Position numbers and translations under genes: made by a program
In this document: piece by piece, positions 57,221-64,000 of the stretch
Numbering within the stretch: the stretch's first letter is position 1
How the letters are laid out: every line of letters begins with the position of its first letter
Origin: Corynebacterium uterequi
GTDB lineage: Bacteria; Actinomycetota; Actinomycetes; Mycobacteriales; Mycobacteriaceae
Assembly: GCF_001021065.1 (NCBI RefSeq)
Contig: NZ_CP011546.1
Span: 1,550,001-1,614,000, forward strand
Direction: 5' to 3'
Length of the DNA stretch: 64,000 nucleotides
The notes under the pieces: model-generated
Databases searched by the model: none
Seen by the model: the letters and a program-made list of their open reading frames with translations, nothing else
Told to the model about the DNA's origin: nothing

Positions 57221-59332
57221 ATGGCCTACTCCGTTGAGATGCCGGAACTTGGCGAGTCCGTCACCGAGGGCACCATCACCCAGTGGCTGAAGGAGGTGGG
57301 CGACACCGTTGAGGTCGATGAGCCGTTGCTCGAAGTCTCCACCGACAAGGTCGACACGGAAATCCCTTCGCCGGCGGCGGGCGTCCTTCTCGAGATAAAG
57401 GCTGAGGAGGACGACGAGGTCGAAATCGGCGCCGTCATCGCCATCATTGGCGAGGAAGGCGAGAAGGTTGATTCCGCTGCCCAGGAGGCAGACAGCGCCG
57501 ACGAGCCGGCAGCCGACGAGCCCACCGAGGCTCCGGCTGAGAAGGCGGAAACCAAGTCCGCTCCGGCCGCTTCCAGCGACGCCACCGACGTCTCCATGCC
57601 CGAACTCGGCGAATCCGTCACCGAAGGCACCATCACCCAGTGGCTCAAGTCCGTCGGCGACACCATCGAGGTCGACGAACCCCTGCTCGAAGTCTCCACC
57701 GACAAGGTCGACACCGAAGTCCCCTCCCCCGTCGCCGGCACCCTCCTCGAGATCCTCTTCGACGAAGACGACGAAGTAGAAATCGGCGCCGTCATCGCCC
57801 GCATCGGCGACCCCAACGCCGCCCCCAGCACCGACGAGGCCGACGAGGCTGACGAGGCTGACGTTCCCAGCGAGGAGGCCATTAGGGAGGCCGAGACCAA
57901 GCAGGAAAACGCGACTGTCGACGACGCGAAGAAGGCCGCTCCGGCCGCTTCCGGCGATGCCACCGACGTCTCCATGCCCGAACTCGGCGAATCCGTCACC
58001 GAAGGCACCATCACCCAGTGGCTCAAGTCCGTCGGCGACACCGTCGAGGTCGACGAACCCCTGCTCGAAGTCTCCACCGACAAGGTCGACACCGAAGTCC
58101 CCTCCCCCGTCGCCGGTACCCTCCTCGAGATCCTCTTCGACGAAGACGACGAAGTAGAAATCGGCGCCGTCATCGCCCGCATCGGCGACCCCAACGCCGC
58201 CCCGAGCACCGACGAGGCCGCGAAGACCGACGAGGCCGAAGCTGAGCCGGAGGTTCAGGAGTCCGCCGCCGAGGAGGAGCCGAAGCAGGATAAAGCCCCG
58301 GAGGCCCAGCCGAAGGAGGAGCCGAAGCAGGCCGTCGCGTCCGCGAAGGTCAACACTTCCGGCAAGATCCCCTACGTCACCCCGCTGGTGCGCAAGCTCG
58401 CCGATAAGCACGGCGTGGACCTCGCCACCGTCGAGGGCACCGGCGTCGGCGGCCGCATCCGCAAGCAGGACATCCTGGCCGCCGCGGAGGCTGCTCAGGC
58501 GAAGTCCGCTGAGCCCGCCGCAGAGCCGGCCCCGGCCGCTGAGAAGGCCCCGGCGCCGGAGGGCCCGCGCGCAAACTGGGCCACCAAGGGTGTCGACCCG
58601 GCGAAGGCCGAGTTGATTGGCACGACGCAGAAGGTTTCTCGCATCCGCCAGATCACCGCTGCCAAGATGGTCGAGGCACTCAATATCGCGGCCCAGCTCA
58701 CTCACGTCCAGGAAGTCGACATGACCCGGGTGTGGGATCTTCGCAAGGCCACGAAGAAGGCCTTCGTGGACAAGCACGGCGCTAACCCGACGTTCCTGGG
58801 CTTCATCGTCAAGGCCACCGCCGAGGCCTTGGTGTCTCACCCGAACGTCAACGCCTCCTACGACGCGGCTGCCAAGTCCATCACGTACCACGCGGACGTC
58901 AACATCGGCATCGCCGTGGACACCCCGCACGGTCTGCTCGTGCCGGTCATCAAGAAGGCCCAGGATAAGACGCTGGTGGACATCGTCAAGGAGATCGCCG
59001 AGCTGGCCGAGAAGGCCCGGAACAAGAAGCTGAGCCCGGATGATCTTTCTGGTGCCACGTTCACGGTGACCAACATCGGTTCCGCGGGCGCCCTGCTCGA
59101 TACTCCGGTGCTCACCCCGCCGCAGGCCGGCATCCTCGGCACCGCGGTGATCGAAAAGCGCCCGGTCGTCAAGACCGTCGAAGGTAACGACGTCATCGCT
59201 ATCCGCCAGATGTGCTACCTGCCGTTTACCTACGATCACCAGCTCATCGATGGTGCGGACGCGGGTCGTTTCGTCCAGACCATCAAGGATCGCCTGGAAA
59301 CGGCCAACTTTGAGTCCGACCTGGACCTCTAA
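57221..59332 (+). CDS. aceF: Dihydrolipoamide acyltransferase E2 with three lipoyl domains
   Basis: 703 residues from the ATG at 57221 behind GAGGAG. Three lipoyl domains have attachment lysines in STDKVDTE at about 43, 162 and 288; Ala/Glu-rich linkers join them. A peripheral-subunit-binding domain (about 382-424) and the catalytic domain follow, ending with active-site YDHQLIDGADAG (His673, Asp677). In Corynebacteriales this E2 serves pyruvate dehydrogenase and cooperates with OdhA in a mixed complex. Domains 2 and 3 are nearly identical in DNA. Confidence 0.94.
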   Translation: MAYSVEMPELGESVTEGTITQWLKEVGDTVEVDEPLLEVSTDKVDTEIPSPAAGVLLEIKAEEDDEVEIGAVIAIIGEEGEKVDSAAQEADSADEPAADEPTEAPAEKAETKSAPAASSDATDVSMPELGESVTEGTITQWLKSVGDTIEVDEPLLEVSTDKVDTEVPSPVAGTLLEILFDEDDEVEIGAVIARIGDPNAAPSTDEADEADEADVPSEEAIREAETKQENATVDDAKKAAPAASGDATDVSMPELGESVTEGTITQWLKSVGDTVEVDEPLLEVSTDKVDTEVPSPVAGTLLEILFDEDDEVEIGAVIARIGDPNAAPSTDEAAKTDEAEAEPEVQESAAEEEPKQDKAPEAQPKEEPKQAVASAKVNTSGKIPYVTPLVRKLADKHGVDLATVEGTGVGGRIRKQDILAAAEAAQAKSAEPAAEPAPAAEKAPAPEGPRANWATKGVDPAKAELIGTTQKVSRIRQITAAKMVEALNIAAQLTHVQEVDMTRVWDLRKATKKAFVDKHGANPTFLGFIVKATAEALVSHPNVNASYDAAAKSITYHADVNIGIAVDTPHGLLVPVIKKAQDKTLVDIVKEIAELAEKARNKKLSPDDLSGATFTVTNIGSAGALLDTPVLTPPQAGILGTAVIEKRPVVKTVEGNDVIAIRQMCYLPFTYDHQLIDGADAGRFVQTIKDRLETANFESDLDL
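57558..57842 (+). repeat. Lipoyl-domain direct repeat, copy 1
   Basis: 285 bases encoding the second lipoyl domain of aceF. It matches the segment 378 bases downstream (57936-58220) at 280 of 285 positions by eye. The first lipoyl domain (57227-57470) is far more diverged. Confidence 0.95.
57936..58220 (+). repeat. Lipoyl-domain direct repeat, copy 2
   Basis: Encodes the third lipoyl domain. Only five substitutions separate it from copy 1, of which two change the protein (Ser to Gly in the linker and Ile to Val). The near identity means a recent duplication or ongoing gene conversion. Confidence 0.95.
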
Positions 59333-59356
59333 GACCCGTTCCTAGCGGTTGAGCTT

Positions 59357-59387
59357 CGCGCACTCCACGCCCAGCGTGGGGTGCGCG
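59357..59387 (+). terminator. Terminator after aceF
   Basis: CGCGCACTCCACGC pairs with GCGTGGGGTGCGCG around a CCA loop, with one mismatch, 25 bases after the aceF stop. It is followed by ttggtgt, only weakly T-rich. Confidence 0.7.
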
Positions 59388-59464
59388 TTGGTGTATCCGG
59401 GGGTTGGTGGTGTAGTTCAAGCCCGAATAGGGGGTGTCGCGCCCATGGCCGAACGTCCGTGATG

Positions 59465-59511
59465 TGACGATCGTCATCTATAATGAATTCGGAAATACAC
59501 GACACTATTTC
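59465..59511 (+). promoter_or_regulatory. gcvP promoter with flanking palindromes
   Basis: A perfect -10 box TATAAT lies at 59479-59484. Immediately upstream is the perfect palindrome TGACGATCGTCA (59465-59476); just after the expected start is GAAATA-N8-TATTTC (59492-59511). No -35 consensus is seen. The leader is only about 50 bases, too short for a glycine riboswitch, so control by a DNA-binding regulator is likely. Confidence 0.65.
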
Positions 59512-59540
59512 GTCCCCCGTACTAGGAGGTTAGTTCCTTT

Positions 59541-62381
59541 ATGGCACTCTCTTCGACCCCGACGGCGTACGTCGCCCGCCACCTTGGGCCCGACGCTGCC
59601 GAGACGGCCACACTGCTCGCTGCCGTCGGTTACGAATCTCTGGAGGCGCTCGTCGACGCTGCCCTTCCCCAGGCGATCCGCACCACCGAGCCGCTCGACC
59701 TGCCGCAGGCGATGACCGAGTTCGAGGCTCAGTCCCGGCTGCGTGAGCTTGGCGCCAAGAACGTCGTGACCAAGGCGTTCTACGGTCAGGGGTTCTCGGA
59801 CACCATTACCCCGCCGGTGATCCGTCGAGGGGTGATTGAGGACGCCGGTTGGTACACCGCTTATACCCCTTATCAGCCGGAGATCTCCCAGGGCCGGTTG
59901 GAGGCGCTGCTCAACTTCCAGACGATGATCGAGGAGCTCACGGGCCTGCCCATCGCGAACGCGTCGCTGCTCGACGAGGCCACCGCCGTCGCCGAGGCTA
60001 TTGGGCTCATGTCCCGCGCCGTGAAGAAGGGCCGCCGGGTGGTGCTCGACGCACGCCTGCACCCGCAGGTGCTGGCCGTCGCCGCCGAGCGCGCCCGCGC
60101 ATTGGACATCGAAGTAGAGATCACCGACGTCACCCAAGGGCTCGTCGGCGAGGACTTGGTGGGCGTCGTGGTGGCCTACCCGGGCACTGAGGGCGACATC
60201 GTCGACCCGTCCCCGGTCATCGAGGCGATCCACGCCCGCGGTGGCCTGGCTGCGGTCGCCGCTGATCCGCTGGCGCTCATGCTCCTTGAGTCGCCCGGCG
60301 CGCTAGGTGCCGATATCGCTATCGGCACCACCCAGCGCTTCGGCGTGCCGCTGTTCTTCGGCGGCCCGCACGCCGCCTACATGGCGGTGACGGACAAGCT
60401 CAAGCGTCAGATCCCGGGCCGCATTGTCGGTGTGTCGGTTGACGCCGAGGGCCGGCCGGCGTACCGCCTCGCGCTGCAGACGCGCGAGCAGCACATTCGC
60501 CGCGAGCGTGCCACCAGCAACATCTGTACCGCGCAGGCGCTGCTCGCCGTAGCCGCGTCGATGTACGCCGTGTACCACGGCTCCGCCGGCCTGCGGGCCA
60601 TCGCCGAGCGCATTCATTCCCAGGCTTCCCGCTTCGCCGCCTCAGTCGGCGCGGTCAAGCACGAGGCGTTCTTTGATACCGTCGCGGTGCCCGTCGAGGG
60701 TAAGGCGCAGGCCATCGTCGACGCGGCTGCGGACGCCGGTTACCTGCTGCGCAAGCTCGACGAGGATACGGTGATCGTCTCCTTCGGCGAGTCCGCATCC
60801 GAGGAAGACATCGCCGCGCTGACGGCCTTCTTCGACGCCGAGGTCGCCCCCGAGGCCGATTCCGCACTGCCCGAGGCGCTTCTTCGTGCCGAACTGCCGC
60901 TGACCCACCCGATCTTCAATTCCCTGCACTCCGAGACCCAGATGATGCGCTACATCCGCACCCTTGGGGACAAGGATCTGGCTCTGGACCGGACGATGAT
61001 TCCGCTGGGTTCGTGCACGATGAAGCTCAACCCCACCGCGGGCGTCGAGGCCATCACCTGGCCGGAGTTCGCCGCCATTCACCCGTACGCCCCGGACTCA
61101 CACACCGTCGGCTGGCGGGAGCTCATTGCCGAAACCGAGACCTGGCTGGCTGAGGTCACCGGCTACGCCAAGGTCTCGCTGCAGCCCAACTCCGGCGCCA
61201 TGGGTGAGCTCTCGGGTCTTTTGGCCATCCGGCGCTACCACGAGGCGCAGGGCAATGGTCACCGCGACGTCGTGCTCATCCCCGCCTCCGCCCACGGCAC
61301 CAACGCGGCGTCGGCGGTGCTAGCCAAGCTACGGGTGGTAGTCATCAAGACCGCCGCCGACGGCTCCATCGACGTCGCGGACCTGGACGATAAGCTCGCC
61401 ACCTATGGTGAGCAGCTCGCCGCCGTGATGATCACCTACCCGTCTACCCACGGCGTGTTCGAGGACACGGTCCGCGAGGTGTGCCAGAAGGTGCACGACG
61501 CCGGCGGCCAGGTGTACCTGGACGGCGCCAACATGAACGCCATGACCGGCCTGGCGCAGCCGGGTCGTTTCGGTGGCGACGTCAGCCACCTGAACCTGCA
61601 CAAGACCTTCACGATTCCTCACGGCGGTGGCGGCCCGGGTGTTGGCCCGATCGGCGTCGCCGAGCACCTCATCCCCTTCCTGCCTGCGGATCCGTTGTCC
61701 ACCGACCCCACCTCCCCGGTCCCCACGGGCCAGGGCGTGCCGGTGGCCTCCGCCCGCTTTGGCTCTGCCGGCGTGCTGCAGATTCCGTGGGCCTACCTCG
61801 CCATGACCGGCGCCGAGGGGCAGGCCCAGGCCACCGCCCATGCGATCCTGGCGGCGAACTACGTCGCCCGGCAGCTCCACGACGAGTTCCCGGTACTGTA
61901 CACCGGCAAGAATGACCTGGTTGGCCACGAGTGCATCCTCGACCTGCGGCCGCTCACCGACGCCTCCGGGGTCACGGCGGCGGACGTGTGCAAGCGCCTC
62001 GTGGACTACGGCTTCCACGCCCCGACGCTGGCCTTCCCGGTGGCCGGAACGTTGATGGTGGAGCCCACCGAGTCGGAGGACTTGGGCGAGCTGGATCGCT
62101 TCATCGCCGCGATGAAGTCGATCCGCGCAGAAATCCAGGAGATCATCGACGGCACCATCGCCTACGAGAACTCCGTCATCCACCACGCGCCGTACACCGC
62201 CAGCAGTGTTTCTGCCGACGAGTGGCCCTACGAGTTCAGCCGCACGCAGGCGGCGTGGCCGGTGCCGTCGCTGCGCGCCCGGAAGTACTTCCCGCCGGTG
62301 CGCCGCATCGACGAGGCCTACGGTGACCGCAACCTCGTCTGCTCGTGCCCGCCGCCCGAAGCCTTCGCTATCGAGGACTAA
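59541..62381 (+). CDS. gcvP: Glycine dehydrogenase (decarboxylating), P-protein
   Basis: 946 residues, the full single-chain length. The N-terminal half begins with YVARHLGPD; the C-terminal half carries the PLP lysine in HLNLHKTFTIPHGGGGPG (Lys688). It decarboxylates glycine and loads the aminomethyl group onto lipoyl-GcvH. AGGAGG precedes the ATG by 11 bases. With gcvT and gcvH downstream it forms the glycine cleavage cluster; the shared lipoamide dehydrogenase is not in the window. Confidence 0.97.
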   Translation: MALSSTPTAYVARHLGPDAAETATLLAAVGYESLEALVDAALPQAIRTTEPLDLPQAMTEFEAQSRLRELGAKNVVTKAFYGQGFSDTITPPVIRRGVIEDAGWYTAYTPYQPEISQGRLEALLNFQTMIEELTGLPIANASLLDEATAVAEAIGLMSRAVKKGRRVVLDARLHPQVLAVAAERARALDIEVEITDVTQGLVGEDLVGVVVAYPGTEGDIVDPSPVIEAIHARGGLAAVAADPLALMLLESPGALGADIAIGTTQRFGVPLFFGGPHAAYMAVTDKLKRQIPGRIVGVSVDAEGRPAYRLALQTREQHIRRERATSNICTAQALLAVAASMYAVYHGSAGLRAIAERIHSQASRFAASVGAVKHEAFFDTVAVPVEGKAQAIVDAAADAGYLLRKLDEDTVIVSFGESASEEDIAALTAFFDAEVAPEADSALPEALLRAELPLTHPIFNSLHSETQMMRYIRTLGDKDLALDRTMIPLGSCTMKLNPTAGVEAITWPEFAAIHPYAPDSHTVGWRELIAETETWLAEVTGYAKVSLQPNSGAMGELSGLLAIRRYHEAQGNGHRDVVLIPASAHGTNAASAVLAKLRVVVIKTAADGSIDVADLDDKLATYGEQLAAVMITYPSTHGVFEDTVREVCQKVHDAGGQVYLDGANMNAMTGLAQPGRFGGDVSHLNLHKTFTIPHGGGGPGVGPIGVAEHLIPFLPADPLSTDPTSPVPTGQGVPVASARFGSAGVLQIPWAYLAMTGAEGQAQATAHAILAANYVARQLHDEFPVLYTGKNDLVGHECILDLRPLTDASGVTAADVCKRLVDYGFHAPTLAFPVAGTLMVEPTESEDLGELDRFIAAMKSIRAEIQEIIDGTIAYENSVIHHAPYTASSVSADEWPYEFSRTQAAWPVPSLRARKYFPPVRRIDEAYGDRNLVCSCPPPEAFAIED

Positions 62382-62413
62382 TCAAACCCACCGTCAATGA
62401 CAGGAGGACGTTC

Positions 62414-63514
62414 ATGACCGAACTGCTCGCTTCCCCACTGCACAGCGTCCACGAGGACCTCGGTGCCACCTTCACCCCCTTCGGCGCCTGGAACATGCCG
62501 CTGAAGTACGGCAAGGAGCTCGACGAACACCGCGCGGTACGCTCCCGCGTCGGCTTGTTTGACCTTTCCCACATGGGCGAGATCCGGGTCACCGGCGCCG
62601 ACGCCGGCGCGTACCTGGACTATGTGCTCATCTCCATGCTGTCGACCGCCGCGGTCGGCCAGGCCAAGTACTCCATGATCGCGGCCGAAGACGGCGGCAT
62701 CATCGATGACCTCATCTCCTACCGACTGGGTGACGAGGAGTTCCTCGTCGTGCCGAACGCGTCGAATACCGACGTCGTCTGGCAGGCGATGAACGAGCGC
62801 CTCGGGGACTTCGATGTCACTATCGCCAACGAGTCCACCTCCACCGCCTTGGTCGCCGTGCAGGGCCCGGACGCGGAGGCAACCCTGCTCAAGATCGTCG
62901 ACGCCGACGACCACGCTGCCATCACCGACATGCGCTACTACCGCTGCGCCCCCGTGGTCGTAGCCGGAGTGAAGGCGCTCGTGGCCCGGACCGGCTACAC
63001 CGGCGAGGACGGCTTCGAGATCTTCGTGCCGAACGCCGACGCGGCCACCGTCTGGCACGCCGCAGCTGAGGCGGGTGCCGAGTTCGACATCATCCCGTGT
63101 GGGCTGGCCGCCCGGGACTCCCTGCGTCTGGAGGCGGCCATGCCGCTGTATGGCAACGAACTCGGCCTCGACATCACCCCGCTCGACGCTGGAATGGGCC
63201 GGGCCTTCGCAAAGAAGGAAGCGGACTTCGTCGGCAAGGCCGCGCTGGCCGGCAAGGAGCAGGAATTCGACATCGTGCCCCTGGCCTCCGAGCAGCGTCG
63301 CGCTGCCCGCGCCGGCGCCGAGGTCTTCGTCGGCGAAGAAAAGGTCGGCGTGGTCACCTCTGGCCTGCCGTCGCCGACGTTGGGTCACCCGATCGCTCTG
63401 GTGCGGGCCCCCTTCGGGCGACTGGCAGAGGGCGACGCGGTGGAGGTAGATATCCGCGGTAAGCGCTACCCGTTCACGGTGGTGCCCCGCCCGTTCTACT
63501 CTCGCTCCAAGTAA
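62414..63514 (+). CDS. gcvT: Aminomethyltransferase, T-protein
   Basis: 366 residues from the ATG at 62414 behind CAGGAGG. FTPFGAWNMPLKYGKELDEH (folate site), LFDLSHMGEI and ARTGYTGEDGFEIF are GcvT motifs; GLAARDSLRLEAAMPLYGNEL follows. It moves the methylene group from GcvH to tetrahydrofolate and frees ammonia. It lies 32 bases after gcvP, so likely co-transcribed. Confidence 0.96.
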   Translation: MTELLASPLHSVHEDLGATFTPFGAWNMPLKYGKELDEHRAVRSRVGLFDLSHMGEIRVTGADAGAYLDYVLISMLSTAAVGQAKYSMIAAEDGGIIDDLISYRLGDEEFLVVPNASNTDVVWQAMNERLGDFDVTIANESTSTALVAVQGPDAEATLLKIVDADDHAAITDMRYYRCAPVVVAGVKALVARTGYTGEDGFEIFVPNADAATVWHAAAEAGAEFDIIPCGLAARDSLRLEAAMPLYGNELGLDITPLDAGMGRAFAKKEADFVGKAALAGKEQEFDIVPLASEQRRAARAGAEVFVGEEKVGVVTSGLPSPTLGHPIALVRAPFGRLAEGDAVEVDIRGKRYPFTVVPRPFYSRSK

Positions 63515-63534
63515 CGGGGCCACCTCCGGGCCCT

Positions 63535-63540
63535 TATACT
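63535..63540 (+). promoter_or_regulatory. Possible separate -10 box for gcvH
   Basis: TATACT 36 bases upstream of the gcvH start. A separate promoter would let the H-protein be made in excess over P and T. No clear -35 box. Confidence 0.4.
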
Positions 63541-63576
63541 TTCCTCAATAACCATCACACAAGAAAGGGTTTATCC

Positions 63577-63972
63577 ATGGCACAGCTGCCCGCTGACTTC
63601 CTGTACTCCGAGGACCACGAGTGGATCAGCACCAACGACTCTGACCTGGTCGGCAAGACCGTGCGCATCGGCATCACCTCCGTCGCCGCGGACCGCCTGG
63701 GCGAGGTCGTCTTCGCCGAGCTGCCCGAGGTTGGCGACACCGTCACCCACGGCGAGAGCTGCGGCGAGGTGGAGTCCACCAAGTCCGTCTCCGACCTCTT
63801 CGCCCCGGTTTCCGGCACCGTTACCGCCGTCAACGAGGACATCCACGACGACTACTCGGTGGTGAACTCCGACCCCTTCGGCGACGGCTGGCTCTTCGAG
63901 GTGGAGGTCTCCGAGGCTGGAGAGCTGCTCTCCGCCGAGGACTATGCCGCCGACAACGGCGTGGAGGCCTAA
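63577..63972 (+). CDS. gcvH: Glycine cleavage system H-protein
   Basis: 131 residues. EDHEWI at the N-terminus and CGEVESTKSVSDLFAP with lipoyl Lys69 are diagnostic. It shuttles the aminomethyl group between P, T and L proteins on its lipoyl arm. GAAAGGG precedes the ATG. Window ends 28 bases after the stop codon. Confidence 0.97.
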   Translation: MAQLPADFLYSEDHEWISTNDSDLVGKTVRIGITSVAADRLGEVVFAELPEVGDTVTHGESCGEVESTKSVSDLFAPVSGTVTAVNEDIHDDYSVVNSDPFGDGWLFEVEVSEAGELLSAEDYAADNGVEA

Positions 63973-64000
63973 ACCTTCACGTCACCCCCGGCGGGTAGGA

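Noticed and set aside
57125-59239. 704-codon open frame opposite aceF
   Set aside because: Its repetitive Gly/Leu/Asp sequence mirrors the lipoyl repeats on the other strand; aceF itself has complete motifs and a ribosome site.
59388-59540. Glycine riboswitch before gcvP
   Set aside because: The region after the -10 box is only about 50 bases and lacks the conserved aptamer motifs.

Overview
The window is chromosomal DNA of a high-GC actinobacterium of the order Corynebacteriales, most likely a Corynebacterium. The grounds are a division and cell-wall (dcw) cluster with wag31/divIVA, sepF and yggT but no ftsA; lipomannan genes (mptA, mptC, pimB'); an LtsA-type AsnB; and a cytochrome bcc-aa3 locus with ctaF. 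The gene order idsA-mptA-Rv2175c-pknL, then aroG-exoribonuclease AS-mptC-plsC-pimB'-nlpC-qcrBAC-ctaE-ctaF-ctaC-asnB-erpA-DUF3043-cobT-ilvE-pepA-aceF, matches the Rv2173 to Rv2215 order of Mycobacterium tuberculosis as I recall it. No phage, insertion sequence, CRISPR array, tRNA or rRNA was seen. Species cannot be assigned by reading alone.

Layout. (a) 1-19279, all minus strand: transcribed right to left as mraZ, rsmH, ftsL, ftsI, murE, murF, mraY, murD, ftsW, murG, murC, ftsQ, ftsZ, pgeF, yggS, sepF, yggT, wag31, then a terminator, a T-box riboswitch and the 5' end of ileS. Most junctions overlap by 1-8 bp, so the cluster reads as one or two long operons under MraZ control: three CCCACTT direct repeats lie upstream of mraZ. 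(b) 19659-26414: DUF3040 and HEPN genes, a GNAT acetyltransferase, then idsA-mptA facing a PknL-substrate homologue and pknL (kinase with five PASTA domains). (c) 26411-31578: an inserted-looking galactose (Leloir) operon, galM, a sodium/solute symporter, a small membrane protein, galT and galK. (d) 31851-41289: a spermidine-synthase-like protein, small membrane proteins, aroG, exoribonuclease, mptC overlapping an acyltransferase tail to tail, plsC, glucokinase, pimB' and a secreted NlpC/P60 hydrolase with a long structured leader. (e) 41862-48285: the respiratory bcc-aa3 genes (ctaE-qcrCAB and ctaCF). (f) 48701-59332: asnB/ltsA, erpA, DUF3043, cobT, ilvE, pepA, a GT87 glycosyltransferase and aceF with three lipoyl domains. 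(g) 59541-63972: the glycine cleavage genes gcvP, gcvT and gcvH.

The genes combine into envelope building (peptidoglycan precursor synthesis, septation, polar growth, lipomannan, peptidoglycan hydrolysis and mDAP amidation), aerobic respiration, and lipoate-dependent central metabolism (pyruvate/oxoglutarate dehydrogenase E2 and glycine cleavage). The most interesting non-coding signals are the ileS T-box, the MraZ operator, the structured nlpC leader with GATAACG direct repeats, a GlxR-like site upstream of ctaE, and nested palindromes at the gcvP promoter. No clearly undescribed system was found; the best leads are the nlpC leader, the recent lipoyl-domain duplication in aceF, and the antisense overlap of mptC with an acyltransferase.
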